A DNA stretch of 64,000 bases from Flavimaribacter sediminis (lineage in GTDB: Bacteria > Pseudomonadota > Alphaproteobacteria > Rhizobiales > Rhizobiaceae). The position numbers were made by a program, and so were the translations under genes. Where the stretch lies: positions 744,001 through 808,000 of the forward strand of contig NZ_JAICBX010000001.1 of the NCBI RefSeq assembly GCF_019492055.1, in the 5' to 3' direction. The notes beneath the pieces are model-generated. The model had not been told where the DNA came from. It saw nothing but the letters and a program-made list of their open reading frames with translations, and made no database searches. Of this stretch, positions 52,729 to 63,129 are shown piece after piece (the first letter of the stretch is position 1; each line of letters opens with the position of its first letter).

Positions 52729-53708
52729 GCGGCCGCCCTCCGACGGGAGCCGCCATGCAGCAGTAAAATCGTTCCAAGACCGACGAGCGCCGCAAGCGCA
52801 AGCGGGATATAAGCGAGCGGCTGACGCGGGCGATACGAGAGCACCTCGACCTGACGCGGCGCCAGTTCATCAATGCGGTCGTAGACAGCGTTCAGATCCG
52901 TTTCGTCCTCCGCGAAGAAGAACTCGCCGCCTGTTCGCGACGCGATGTTTTCCAGCGCGTCGAGATCGACCCGGGCTTCACCCGTCGCGCCGGGGTCGCC
53001 GACGCCGACGGTGTAGATTTCGACGCCGTGACCGGCGGCGATTTCCGCAGCGTTGATCGGGCTCATCGTGCTCGAGGTGTCGCTGCCGTCCGACAGCAGG
53101 ATCAACAGGCGCTGTTCGATGTCGCTTGCCTCGAACGTCCTGATCGAAAGGCCTATGGAGTCACCGAGCGCCGTGTGAGGGCCGGCCATGCCGACCTCCG
53201 TGATGTCGAGCAGGCTGATCACGGTGTCCAGATCTTCGGTGAGCGGGGCCTGAACATAGGCTTTTGAGCCGAAGACGATCAGCGCCATGCGGTCGCCCTC
53301 GCGGCGCTCTACGAAACTGCGCACCACGTCGCGCACCGCCTCGAGACGCTGTTTGCGCGTTCCGTCGGGCGCTATGAAGTCGCGTGTGTCCATCGAACCG
53401 GAAATGTCGATGGCGAGCACGACGTCGCGGGCGGACTTGGTGATTTCGATCGGTTCGCCAACCCGTTCCGGTCGCGCCATCGCGAGTACGACGAGGCACC
53501 AGCACACGATTGCCGCGAGCATTTGCAGTCTGCTTCGCGTCAGCACGATTGCGCCCGAACGCGGCGCAACGCCGATCGTCTCGACGATCTTGCGGAAGAA
53601 CGGAAATCGCAGGGCGGGGACCTGCTTGCGATGCGGCGGCGCGAAGCGCCAGACGAACCACGGCAGCGGCAGAAGAAGAAACGCCCAGGCAAAACCGAGG
53701 GAGATCAT
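52725..53708 (-). CDS. BatA-like von Willebrand factor A protein
   Basis: A 327-residue protein: N-terminal TM (about 6-20), TM at about 58-77, vWA domain (about 93-295) and C-terminal TM (about 302-320). The metal site is intact: Asp101-x-Ser103-x-Ser105 in AIDISGSMD, the Thr region GPHTALGDSIGLS and LLSDGSDTSS. BatA proteins are thought to form membrane complexes with BatB/BatD, controlled by the MoxR ATPase. Overlap with both neighbours is 4 bases. Confidence 0.92.
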   Translation of the reverse strand: MISLGFAWAFLLLPLPWFVWRFAPPHRKQVPALRFPFFRKIVETIGVAPRSGAIVLTRSRLQMLAAIVCWCLVVLAMARPERVGEPIEITKSARDVVLAIDISGSMDTRDFIAPDGTRKQRLEAVRDVVRSFVERREGDRMALIVFGSKAYVQAPLTEDLDTVISLLDITEVGMAGPHTALGDSIGLSIRTFEASDIEQRLLILLSDGSDTSSTMSPINAAEIAAGHGVEIYTVGVGDPGATGEARVDLDALENIASRTGGEFFFAEDETDLNAVYDRIDELAPRQVEVLSYRPRQPLAYIPLALAALVGLGTILLLHGGSRRRAAA

Positions 53709-54202
53709 GCCTCTGTCTCCACCGGAAGGACCTTGTGCTTACGGATCCAGCGCGCGACAGCTTGGCGAAACTCGGGCGTCGAGGCTGTGATATCCTGCCG
53801 GTAGGGCGCAAGCAGCATGCCCCGACAGGCCTCGCTCGCGAATTGCCCGTCTCCTCCGGTCTTGTCAAGGAAGCCGATCCATTGGGCGCCGACGAGGCCG
53901 GCCACCTGTTCGCGCGGCCAGGCGACGAGCGCGCACCGCCGCAAGACGGCGGCGATGGCGGCGGCGTCGCCGCCCGCTGCATCGAGTTCCGCCAGCGCGG
54001 CCCTGCGATAGGCGTTGGCGCGCCACTTGCGCCAGCCGGCGAACGCAAGCCAGGCCAAAAGGCCCAGAACCACGATTACGAGCACCACCCATCCGAACGT
54101 TTGTGGCGCCATCGACACCGCCGGTGGCTCTCCGGGCTCGGCGAGTTTGCCGATCAGGTCGACCAGGTTTTCGGGCGTTTCAGGATCGGCGTCTTCGTTC
54201 AT
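53705..54202 (-). CDS. DUF4381-family membrane protein
   Basis: A 165-residue protein with one TM helix (about 36-56, FGWVVLVIVVLGLLAWLAFA) followed by a soluble helical part rich in Arg (YRRAALAELDAAGGDAAAIAAVLRRCALVAWPREQVAGL), typical of DUF4381 in MoxR/Bat operons. It overlaps the DUF58 stop and the BatA start by 4 bases each. The function within the complex is unknown. Confidence 0.85.
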   Translation of the reverse strand: MNEDADPETPENLVDLIGKLAEPGEPPAVSMAPQTFGWVVLVIVVLGLLAWLAFAGWRKWRANAYRRAALAELDAAGGDAAAIAAVLRRCALVAWPREQVAGLVGAQWIGFLDKTGGDGQFASEACRGMLLAPYRQDITASTPEFRQAVARWIRKHKVLPVETEA

Positions 54203-55179
54203 GACGGCGCCAACCCCATCAGGCGACGCAATTGCGGAAGCGTCTCTTCAGCCGCGCTGACGGGCAGGACCGGCATTCCGTAGCGGCGCTGCCAGTCAAG
54301 CACTTCAGCCAGGCGTCCGTGCGCCATCTCGCGCAGGCTTGTGTGCTGCGTGCGGTCGACCGTGTTGACCTCCGCCTGCAGCACGCCGTCGGAAACGACG
54401 AGGCGCTGGTTCGGCGGCATGTTGTCCGCGAAGGGATCCGTGACGAGGCCGATGATCAGATCGTTGCGCCGTGCGATGCCCGAGATCAGGCGGGAGGTTT
54501 CGTCGTCGATCTCGTCGAAATCGCTCAAGATGACGATGAGATGATTGCGCGGCGCGATCCTGGCGACCGAACGCAGAACCTGGTTCATCGGGATCGGCGC
54601 CACATTCGCGGCGTCCGCCCGCAGCAATCTGTTGAGATCGGCGAGCGCGGTGAGGAACCGGTTCAACGCCCTGCGGCTGCGTTCGGGGCGGATTTCCGCA
54701 ATCCGTTCGTCGCCGAACACGACGCCGCCCAGGCGGTCGTCCTGCCCGAGGATGCGGTAGGCGATGAGCGCGGCCGTTTCGGCGGCGGTCACCGCCTTCA
54801 TGTTGAGGACGGAGCCGAAAAACATGGACATGCGCTGGTCGACGACGAGCAGGGTGGGTCGGTCGCGTTCTTCCGTATAGACGCGGACATGCGGCGTACC
54901 CGTTCGGGCGGTGACCTTCCAGTCGATCGAGCGGATGTCGTCGCCCGGCAGATAGTCGCGCAGTTCCTCGAAATTCAGCCCGCGACCGCGGAGCCGCGAG
55001 GCATGCCTGCCATTGAGAACGGAGCGCGCGGGCTGACGCGGCAGGAAGCTGAGGCTGCGCGCCTTGCTTTCGAAGGATCTGAGATGCGGGAGCGTGACAT
55101 GTATTCTGGCGTCGCCGCCATCCGCGGACCGGGGTTTCGGGTTGGTCCCCGTTCTGACCCGTGCAGCCGTATCGCGCAT
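54199..55179 (-). CDS. DUF58-domain protein
   Basis: A 326-residue cytoplasmic protein with the DUF58 core: GRGLNFEELRDYLPGDDIRSIDWKVTARTGTPHVRVYTEERD. A vWA-like fold follows (LLVVDQRMSMFFGS, LIVILSDFDEIDDE). These proteins link MoxR to vWA partners. It lies 15 bases after MoxR and overlaps DUF4381. Confidence 0.92.
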   Translation of the reverse strand: MRDTAARVRTGTNPKPRSADGGDARIHVTLPHLRSFESKARSLSFLPRQPARSVLNGRHASRLRGRGLNFEELRDYLPGDDIRSIDWKVTARTGTPHVRVYTEERDRPTLLVVDQRMSMFFGSVLNMKAVTAAETAALIAYRILGQDDRLGGVVFGDERIAEIRPERSRRALNRFLTALADLNRLLRADAANVAPIPMNQVLRSVARIAPRNHLIVILSDFDEIDDETSRLISGIARRNDLIIGLVTDPFADNMPPNQRLVVSDGVLQAEVNTVDRTQHTSLREMAHGRLAEVLDWQRRYGMPVLPVSAAEETLPQLRRLMGLAPS

Positions 55180-55194
55180 GATCCGGACCCCCGA

Positions 55195-56232
55195 CTACGG
55201 CAACGCCACTTGCCTGACGATTTCGGCGACCACGGCGTCGGGGGATACGCCTTCGCCCTGCGCTTCGTAGCTGAGCCCCAGCCGGTGACGCAGCACGTCA
55301 GGCGCAATCATGCGGACGTCCTCCGGATCGACATAGTCGCGTCCGTTCATCCAGGCATGGGTTCGCGCGCACTTGTCGAGCCCGAGACTTGCCCGCGGGC
55401 TTCCGCCGACCTCGATCCAGCGGGGCAGGTCGGAGCCGAAGGACGCCGGATGGCGCGTGGCGTTGACGAGATCCGCCATGTAACGCTCCATGGCTGCAGA
55501 AACGTGGATCTGGCCGATCTCCCTGCGCGCCTGAAATATCGTGTCCTGGGATATCGGGCTTTCCCCGGTCCGCTTCGGCTTGTCGGTTTTTTCCGCTGAC
55601 GCCGCGATCTCTTCGCCGCGCACCAGCCGGATGACCTCGACCTCGTCATCGACCGGAGGATAGGTGATGTTCACATGCATGAGGAAACGGTCAAGTTGGG
55701 CCTCGGGCAGGGGATAGGTGCCTTCCTGCTCGATCGGGTTCTGGGTCGCCATGACCATGAAGAGCGGCTCCATGGCGTGGGTCTTGCCGGCGACGGTGAC
55801 CTGCCGTTCCTCCATCGCTTCCAGCAACGCCGCCTGAACCTTGGCCGGCGCCCGGTTGATTTCGTCGGCCAGAACGATGTTGGCGAAGATCGGTCCCGGC
55901 TCGAAACGGAACTCGCCGCCGGTCTCGGCCTGGTAGTAGACTTCCGTTCCGGTGACGTCCGAGGGAAGCAGGTCAGGCGTGAACTGTATTCTGCTGAAAT
56001 CGCATTCGAGATTTTTCGCCAGCGCCTTGATCGCGCGTGTCTTGGCAAGACCGGGCAAGCCTTCAACCAGCAGGTTGCCGTTTGCAAGCAGGCCGATCAG
56101 CAGCCTGTCGATGACGTCGCGTTGTCCGATGATCGCCTCGCCCATGCGTTCCCGCAGGGTTGCAATCAGCAATCTTGTGTCGTCGGCTTGCGTCGCCTCG
56201 CCGATGGATGGTGTTGCGTGATCACTCGCCAT
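55195..56232 (-). CDS. MoxR-family AAA+ ATPase
   Basis: A 345-residue AAA+ protein, first gene of the operon. Walker A GLPGLAKT (about 58-65), Walker B IVLADEINRAPAKVQAALLEAMEERQVT, sensor 1 MVMATQNPIEQEG and Arg finger region are present. MoxR ATPases act as chaperones maturing vWA-containing proteins and affect oxygen, acid or envelope stress tolerance. A good promoter lies upstream (-10 TATACT, -35 TTCACT, 17-base spacer). Confidence 0.93.
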   Translation of the reverse strand: MASDHATPSIGEATQADDTRLLIATLRERMGEAIIGQRDVIDRLLIGLLANGNLLVEGLPGLAKTRAIKALAKNLECDFSRIQFTPDLLPSDVTGTEVYYQAETGGEFRFEPGPIFANIVLADEINRAPAKVQAALLEAMEERQVTVAGKTHAMEPLFMVMATQNPIEQEGTYPLPEAQLDRFLMHVNITYPPVDDEVEVIRLVRGEEIAASAEKTDKPKRTGESPISQDTIFQARREIGQIHVSAAMERYMADLVNATRHPASFGSDLPRWIEVGGSPRASLGLDKCARTHAWMNGRDYVDPEDVRMIAPDVLRHRLGLSYEAQGEGVSPDAVVAEIVRQVALP

Positions 56233-56250
56233 GCTGAACGATAGCCCCCA

Positions 56251-56279
56251 AGTATACTCTCATAAAAACTTATAGTGAA
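56251..56279 (-). promoter_or_regulatory. Sigma70-type promoter of the MoxR/Bat operon
   Basis: On the reverse strand TTCACT and TATACT are separated by 17 bases and lie 19-47 bases before the MoxR ATG. The -35 region partly overlaps the T-tract of the downstream sulfatase terminator. Confidence 0.65.
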
Positions 56280-56306
56280 AAAAAGGGCCGCGGCAATGCG
56301 CGGCCC
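56278..56306 (-). terminator. Rho-independent terminator of the sulfatase 1 gene
   Basis: On the reverse strand GGGCCGCG and CGCGGCCC form an 8-bp stem with a 6-base loop, followed by a run of seven T. It is 20 bases beyond the sulfatase stop. Confidence 0.9.
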
Positions 56307-56326
56307 CTGGCTTTAAAATACCGGAA

Positions 56327-57904
<1,578 letters not shown>

Positions 57905-57966
57905 TTTCCATTCTCCCATTTTGCCATTGAGTTGCAGACACTGGACTGTGCGGCGGTTTCGGCCAA

Positions 57967-57984
57967 TGTTCGTACTGTTCGCAC
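57967..57984. promoter_or_regulatory. Direct repeat TGTTCGTAC-TGTTCGCAC upstream of sulfatase 1
   Basis: Two near-identical 9-mers in tandem, 63-80 bases upstream of the sulfatase 1 start (57904). The same core is repeated upstream of the other sulfatase unit at 59957-59976, at a matching distance from its first gene. Confidence 0.5.
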
Positions 57985-58008
57985 GCGTCCTCTCGCGCCG
58001 CCACGCCC

Positions 58009-59814
58009 CTATGCTCCGGGTTCGCTCCACCCGGCGTTGCGCATGCCCGCAACGATAGCTGCGACGATTTCCTCCGTCGCCTGGTGCCCGCGGTAGACGT
58101 CGGCGGGATCGGTTCCGAGCCGCGGCGAAATTTCCGCCATTGTTTGCAGCGCTTCCCTTGCCGCAACCTTGTCGCCGAGCGCGCCCTGGGCGATGGCGAC
58201 AAGAGACCAACTGATGCCGGATTCATGTCCGACGCCGTATTTGGCGGCTGCGAGCATCTCTTTGTATCGGCCGTGCATGTAGTGGTCGATCGCAATCAGA
58301 TGGTAGTACCAGCCCGGCGGGTGGACCGTGCGGGCGATCGCTTTCTCGACATAGGGAATGCCTTCCTCGAAATGTCCGCGGATCGCCAGCCGCCACCCCA
58401 GTTGAACCAGGGTGTCCGGATCGTTCGGATTGTTCGCGAGCGCCTGACGCTGATAGCGCATGCTTTCCTCGTAATTCCCCATGTAGTGATGGATCGAGCC
58501 GAGCGCCTTCAGCGCCATGATGTTGTTCACGTCCAGCAACAGGGCGTGTTCGGAGGATTCCAGCGCTTTGGCGAAAGCGCTTTCGACGTTTTCCCGGGAC
58601 GTCCAGCCGAAACGGGCCGCGTCCATGTAGAGCCAGCCGAGCAAAGCCCATGCTTCAGCGTATTTGGGATCGCGTTCGACAGCTTTTTGAAGGCAGTCGA
58701 TGGTTGGCGCGTGAAGGGCCTTCGCGAAGGAGCGGCGGTAGGAATAAGCGCGCAAGACGCACTCGTAGCTTGGCATACTGGCGCTGAAATCATCGGGCAG
58801 ACCTGTTGCGACCTCGGTCATGATGACGCCGTAGGGCTGACCGAGCGCGGTAGCGATATCCGAGGCGATCGCGTTCTGTATCTGCAGCAGGGAATGGGGC
58901 TCAAGCGGATTGCTGTAATCTTCCGCCCAGATGATGCGGCCGGAAGAGACTTCGATCAGGCTGGCGCCAATCCTGACTTCCTGATTGTCCGATGCGACGC
59001 TTCCCTTGACGATGTAGGCGAGGCCGTCCCGCTTACCCTGCTCCAGGAATTCCGCTCCAGACGAGGCCGTATTTCCGGGCGGCGCATAAAGCCTGAATTC
59101 CGGAAAACGGCTCAAAGCCGTCATGATCTGCTCGGAGATGCCGTCAGCAAGGAACGTGGTGTGGTTGTCGACGCCCAGGGCTCTGAAAGGCAGAACCGCG
59201 ACCGCCGGGCCTTCGGTCATGTCCAGGGCGCTGTCGTGCCCCCTGGACAGCCAAAGCCATGAGGCGATCGCCGCGAGAAGCACGGCGATGGCTGCAGATC
59301 CGGAAATCCACTGGATTCGAGATCGGGCAAAAAGCCATCCTGACGAGCGAGACGGCGGCTGTTCAGTCGGTCCAGTCGACGGCGCCTTGTCGACAACTTC
59401 TTGCGAAGATGATTCATGAGAAGGCGGCAGGAGATTGGAATTGCAGCTTATTTCCGGAAAGTAATGGCCTTTCGGGATCGTGATGCGCAGTGGATTGTTG
59501 CGTCCTTCGGAGACATAATAGCTGTCAAGGTCGCGGCGAAGTCTCCGCGCCTCGAGACGCACGACCGGATCGGCCTGTGGATCGAAATCGTCGCCGCGGC
59601 CGAAAACAGCCACTCCGATCGTGTAGCCTTTCAGAGTGCGGGCGCGCCCGGCGAGAGATTCCTCAATGAGATATCGGAGCATTTCGCGACGTCTGGGGGT
59701 CGCTCTGAAATCCACGCTGTCCAGAACCCTTTGAAGTTCCGTCCGGACATCTTCCGGCGGCGACTTTATTGCAGGTTCAGATGATTCCAGTTCCATCTTG
59801 GTTATCGAGGCCAT
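58009..59814 (-). CDS. Winged-helix-like/TolB-N/TPR transcriptional regulator
   Basis: A 601-residue protein. Residues 20-120 form a domain with a pattern I know from TPR regulators of Acidobacteria and Rhizobiales: RREMLRYLIEESLAG, LKGYTIGVAVFGRGDDFDP, DPVVRLEARRLRRDLDSYY, LRITIPKGHYFP. A TM helix (about 168-190) is followed by a TolB-N-like periplasmic domain (about 205-330, VAVLPFRALGVDNHTTFLADG) and TPRs (about 370-580). Such proteins are thought to regulate a neighbouring gene. GGAAAG precedes ATG 59814. The two sulfatase units flank it, so they are the likely targets. Confidence 0.78.
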   Translation of the reverse strand: MASITKMELESSEPAIKSPPEDVRTELQRVLDSVDFRATPRRREMLRYLIEESLAGRARTLKGYTIGVAVFGRGDDFDPQADPVVRLEARRLRRDLDSYYVSEGRNNPLRITIPKGHYFPEISCNSNLLPPSHESSSQEVVDKAPSTGPTEQPPSRSSGWLFARSRIQWISGSAAIAVLLAAIASWLWLSRGHDSALDMTEGPAVAVLPFRALGVDNHTTFLADGISEQIMTALSRFPEFRLYAPPGNTASSGAEFLEQGKRDGLAYIVKGSVASDNQEVRIGASLIEVSSGRIIWAEDYSNPLEPHSLLQIQNAIASDIATALGQPYGVIMTEVATGLPDDFSASMPSYECVLRAYSYRRSFAKALHAPTIDCLQKAVERDPKYAEAWALLGWLYMDAARFGWTSRENVESAFAKALESSEHALLLDVNNIMALKALGSIHHYMGNYEESMRYQRQALANNPNDPDTLVQLGWRLAIRGHFEEGIPYVEKAIARTVHPPGWYYHLIAIDHYMHGRYKEMLAAAKYGVGHESGISWSLVAIAQGALGDKVAAREALQTMAEISPRLGTDPADVYRGHQATEEIVAAIVAGMRNAGWSEPGA

Positions 59815-60036
59815 TGCACTTTCCGCGATAGACTGGTTTTGAGTGCGCAACAAACAGTAACAAAACAGAGAAATACATCAAATCATAATATATTGAAAGC
59901 TTTGTAACGATCGGTTTATTCTGCAGCGCAGCAAGAATAAGTTTGTAATCGCACAGGTTCGCACCTGTTCGCACCTGTCTGTTCCTGTCGGCGCAGGCGT
60001 AAAAACGCGACGCAATCAGGAATCGGACTTTGCTGC
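59815..60036. other. Regulatory intergenic region between the TPR regulator and sulfatase 2 unit
   Basis: The region is AT-rich at about 59850-59930 and holds the tandem GTTCGCACCT repeats. No gene or RNA is seen. Both divergent promoters are expected here. Confidence 0.5.
59957..59976. promoter_or_regulatory. Tandem GTTCGCACCT repeats upstream of the sulfatase 2 unit
   Basis: Two perfect 10-mers in tandem end 61 bases before ATG 60037. They also form ACAGGT-TCGC-ACCTGT inverted repeats. The core GTTCGCAC occurs in the other sulfatase promoter. The regulator gene starts 143 bases away on the opposite strand. Confidence 0.55.
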
Positions 60037-60273
60037 ATGGCTGATACAGCTTATGTCATACGCCGGTTTGCGGCGCATGAGTTCTCGGTCCGACGGCTCT
60101 ACGCCTCGGATCAGGAGTTCCGGTCACTGTGCGACGACTACGCAGATGCGGTCCATGCATGTTCGGTCTGGCGTCACGATATCCGCAGAGCGGAGGAATA
60201 TCGGCGGTTGATTGACGAACTGGAAGACGAGATACTCGAATTTCTGGAAGCACACAGGCCGACCACCCGATAA
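60037..60273 (+). CDS. Small DUF465/YdcH-like protein
   Basis: A 78-residue, charged, mostly helical protein. HEFSVRRLYASDQEFRSLCDDYADAVHACSVW is like the YdcH/DUF465 family, short alpha-hairpin proteins of unknown function, common in alphaproteobacteria. No Shine-Dalgarno is clear, and the start is chosen by family fit. It precedes sulfatase 2 by 39 bases and so forms an operon with it; repeats upstream are shared with sulfatase 1. Confidence 0.72.
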   Translation: MADTAYVIRRFAAHEFSVRRLYASDQEFRSLCDDYADAVHACSVWRHDIRRAEEYRRLIDELEDEILEFLEAHRPTTR

Positions 60274-60312
60274 TCACTTTACGAGACCGCGCTCGCGGTC
60301 ATGGAGGCAGGA

Positions 60313-61959
60313 ATGCGAATACACGATACACTGACAATCATTGCGACGTGCGCCGGCCTTGCGCTGGCGGCGCTCCCGTCGCACGCCCAGGAAGAAAAGA
60401 AACCGAATATTCTTCTCATCGTCTCCGACGACACCGGCTGGGGGGATCTTGGTCCCTATCTGGGCGGAGAGGCGCGCGGCATGCCGACGCCAAACTTCGA
60501 TCGGATCGCCGAAGAGGGCATGGTGTTTACCAATTTCTACGGACAGCCGAGCTGCACGCCGGGTCGCGCGGCGATCCAGACGGGCCGCATTCCAAACCGC
60601 AGCGGCATGACCACCGTTGCCTTCCAGGGGCAGGGCGGGGGATTGCCGAAAGCGGAATGGACGCTCGCTTCCGTTCTGAAGACCGCTGGCTACAAGACCT
60701 ATTTCACTGGCAAGTGGCATCTGGGAGAGTCGGACTACGCGCTTCCGAACGCCCAGGGCTACGACGTGATGAAGCACGCCTTCCTCTATCACCTCAACGC
60801 CTACACCTATCCCGATCCGAAATGGTTTCCGGAAATGTCGACCGAATTGCGCGACATGTTCAAAAAGGTGACTACCGGATCGCTGTCCGGCAACGCCGGG
60901 GAAAAGGCTGCCGAAGACTGGAAGGTCAACGGCGAATACGTCGATACGCCGGAGAAGGGCGTGGTCGGCATTCCGTTCCTCGACGCTTATGTGGAGAAGG
61001 CCGGGATCGAATTCCTGGAAGACGCCGCGAAGGACAAGGACACGCCGTTCTTCATCAACATCAATTTCATGAAGAACCACCAGCCGAACCTGCCTGCGCC
61101 GGAATTCGAAGGCAAGTCCATCTCGAAATCGAAATATGCGGACGCGGTCGTGGAGTTGGACGCGCGCGTCGGCAATGTGCTGAAAAAGCTCGATGAACTT
61201 GGCCTGGCCGACAATACGCTTGTTTTCTACACGGTGGACAACGGCGCCTGGCAGGACGTCTATCCTGACGCCGGCTACACGCCCTTCCGCGGCACCAAGG
61301 GAACCGTTCGCGAGGGCGGCAACCGCGTGCCGACCATGGCGCTGTGGCCGGGCAAGATCCCGGCGGGGACAAAGACCGACGACATCACCGGCGGTCTGGA
61401 TCTGATGGCGACTTTCGCGTCTGTCGCCGGGGTTGAGCTGCCTACGGAAGACCGTGCTGGCGAGCCGATCATCTTCGACAGCTACGATTTGACCCCTGTC
61501 ATGACGGGCGCCGGCAAGTCGGACCGCAAGGCGTGGTTCTACTTCACCGAGAACGAACTTTCTCCAGGCGCTGTTCGCGTCGGCAATTTCAAGTATGTGT
61601 TCAATCTGCGCGGCGACGATGGCGCCTCGACGGGCGGGCTTGCAGTCGACACCAACCTCGGCTGGAAGGGAGCGGACAGCTATGTCGCCACGGTGCCGCA
61701 GGTGTTCGATATTCTTGCCGATCCGCAGGAGCGTTATGACATCTTCATGACGACCTTCAAGGAAAGCACCTGGGCGATGGTTCCGGCGAACGAGTCGGTG
61801 TCAAAACTGATGAAGACCTACATCAAGTATCCGCCGCGCAAACTGCAGAGCGAGACTTACACCGGTCCCATCACCATCACGAATTACCAGCGTTTCAAAT
61901 ATGTTCAGGACGCGCTGGCCAAGGATGGTTTCCAACTCGGCTTGCCTACGGGCAACTGA
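60313..61959 (+). CDS. Exported sulfatase 2
   Basis: A 548-residue sulfatase with a signal peptide (about 1-25, ending SHAQ). Metal Asp pair in IVSDDTGWGD; the active Cys81 in QPSCTPGRAAIQTGR has C-x-P-x-R, followed by TGKWHLG with Lys and His of the active site, and FYTVDNGAWQDVYPDAG. GGAGG lies 5 bases before ATG 60313, so 60301 is less likely. It is closest to the arylsulfatase-type group, with an insert around residues 190-235. Substrate is unknown. Confidence 0.92.
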   Translation: MRIHDTLTIIATCAGLALAALPSHAQEEKKPNILLIVSDDTGWGDLGPYLGGEARGMPTPNFDRIAEEGMVFTNFYGQPSCTPGRAAIQTGRIPNRSGMTTVAFQGQGGGLPKAEWTLASVLKTAGYKTYFTGKWHLGESDYALPNAQGYDVMKHAFLYHLNAYTYPDPKWFPEMSTELRDMFKKVTTGSLSGNAGEKAAEDWKVNGEYVDTPEKGVVGIPFLDAYVEKAGIEFLEDAAKDKDTPFFININFMKNHQPNLPAPEFEGKSISKSKYADAVVELDARVGNVLKKLDELGLADNTLVFYTVDNGAWQDVYPDAGYTPFRGTKGTVREGGNRVPTMALWPGKIPAGTKTDDITGGLDLMATFASVAGVELPTEDRAGEPIIFDSYDLTPVMTGAGKSDRKAWFYFTENELSPGAVRVGNFKYVFNLRGDDGASTGGLAVDTNLGWKGADSYVATVPQVFDILADPQERYDIFMTTFKESTWAMVPANESVSKLMKTYIKYPPRKLQSETYTGPITITNYQRFKYVQDALAKDGFQLGLPTGN

Positions 61960-61971
61960 CGCGCAACAATA

Positions 61972-62003
61972 GCTCGCCCCGTCCATGACGGGGCGAGCCT
62001 TTA
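61972..62003 (+). terminator. Hairpin after sulfatase 2
   Basis: GCTCGCCCCGTC and GACGGGGCGAGC form a perfect 12-bp stem with a 3-base loop, followed by CTTTA. The T-run is short, so readthrough to the HAD gene is possible. Confidence 0.75.
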
Positions 62004-62034
62004 TCCGTCACCATGCAGTCCAGGAGGCGACGAC

Positions 62035-63057
62035 ATGCGGAAAAACACTTTTCTTCTTTCATCAATAGTAGCCGGCGTGTTTGCAGCCATGCTGTTCGAA
62101 TCAGGCGTATCGGCTCAGGAGGATCCGCTGCCGTCGTGGAACGACGGGCCGAACAAGCAGGCTATCGTCGAATTCGTCGCGGCCGTGACGAAAGAAGGCG
62201 GGCCGGACTTCGTGGAGCCGGGCGCACGCATCGCCACATTCGACAATGACGGCACGCTGTGGACCGAGCATCCGATATACACGCAGCTCGCCTTTGCGCT
62301 CGACCAGGTCAAGGCAATGGCTCCCGACCATCCGGAATGGAAGGATGAAGAACCCTTCAAGTCCATTCTGGCTGAAGACATGAAGGGTGTGGCTGCTTCC
62401 GGAAAGAAAGGTCTTACGGAAATCCTGGCTGTCACCCACGCCGGCATGTCCACCGCCGAATTCGAATCCACTGTGACGGACTGGTTTGCGACAGCCAAAC
62501 ATCCACGTTTCGACAGACCCTATACCGAACTGGCCTACCAACCGATGCTGGATGTGCTGAACTATCTGCGCGCTAATGGTTTCAAGACCTTTATCGTATC
62601 GGGCGGCGGCATCGAATTCATGCGGCCAATGACCGATGAAGTCTACGGCATTCCCGCCGAGCAGGTGGTCGGGTCGTCGATCAGGACGAAATTCGAGATG
62701 CAGGACGGCAAGCCTGTCATCATGCGGCTGGCGGAGGTCAATTTCATCGACGACAAGGACGGCAAGCCGATCGGCATCAACCAGTATATCGGCAAACGTC
62801 CGATCGCCTCCTTTGGCAATTCCGGCGGCGATCGCGAAATGCTGGAATGGACGGGCGCAGGCGACGGCAAGCGACTGATGATGCTCGTTTTCCATGACGA
62901 CGCAAAGCGCGAATACGCCTACGGGCCTGCAGACGGCCAGCCGGACACGCATATCGGCGCGTTTCCCCAGTCGCTGATGGACGAAGCAAACGCGAGAGCC
63001 AACTGGCATGTGATCAGCATGAAGGACGACTGGAAACAGGTTTTCCCGTCCGAGTAA
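62035..63057 (+). CDS. Exported HAD-family phosphatase
   Basis: A 340-residue protein with a signal peptide (about 1-27, ending VSAQ). Motif I is ATFDNDGTLW with nucleophile Asp70, motif II Ser in FIVSGGGIEFM, motif III Lys in region KPIGINQYIGKRP and motif IV SFGNSGGDREM. The closest fold is phosphoserine-phosphatase-like. An exported HAD in a sulfatase cluster suggests that a phosphorylated and sulfated substrate or metabolite is processed outside the cytoplasm; this is inference. Confidence 0.88.
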   Translation: MRKNTFLLSSIVAGVFAAMLFESGVSAQEDPLPSWNDGPNKQAIVEFVAAVTKEGGPDFVEPGARIATFDNDGTLWTEHPIYTQLAFALDQVKAMAPDHPEWKDEEPFKSILAEDMKGVAASGKKGLTEILAVTHAGMSTAEFESTVTDWFATAKHPRFDRPYTELAYQPMLDVLNYLRANGFKTFIVSGGGIEFMRPMTDEVYGIPAEQVVGSSIRTKFEMQDGKPVIMRLAEVNFIDDKDGKPIGINQYIGKRPIASFGNSGGDREMLEWTGAGDGKRLMMLVFHDDAKREYAYGPADGQPDTHIGAFPQSLMDEANARANWHVISMKDDWKQVFPSE

Positions 63058-63071
63058 TTCAGTTATGACGT

Positions 63072-63105
63072 AACCGCCGCCTGCTTATAAGCAGGGCGGC
63101 GGTTT
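63072..63105 (+). terminator. Hairpin terminator after the HAD gene
   Basis: AACCGCCGCC and GGCGGCGGTT pair around the inner palindrome TGCTTATAAGCA, giving a long hairpin 14 bases beyond the stop, ending GTTT. A single G bulge is present. Confidence 0.75.
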
Positions 63106-63129
63106 GCGCAAACCAAGGGGGTGCACGCC

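Noticed and set aside
51460-52812. 450-codon forward open frame opposite the BatB-like gene
   Set aside because: The reverse operon is continuous with 4-base overlaps; the forward product has no recognisable features.
54232-55599. 455-codon forward open frame opposite DUF58 and MoxR
   Set aside because: Shadow of two well-defined genes.
58084-59262. 392-codon forward open frame opposite the TPR regulator
   Set aside because: The reverse product has clear domains; the forward one does not.
59953-59978. Short tandem repeats considered as a CRISPR or replication iteron array
   Set aside because: Only two perfect copies with no spacers and no replication gene nearby; a regulator site is simpler.
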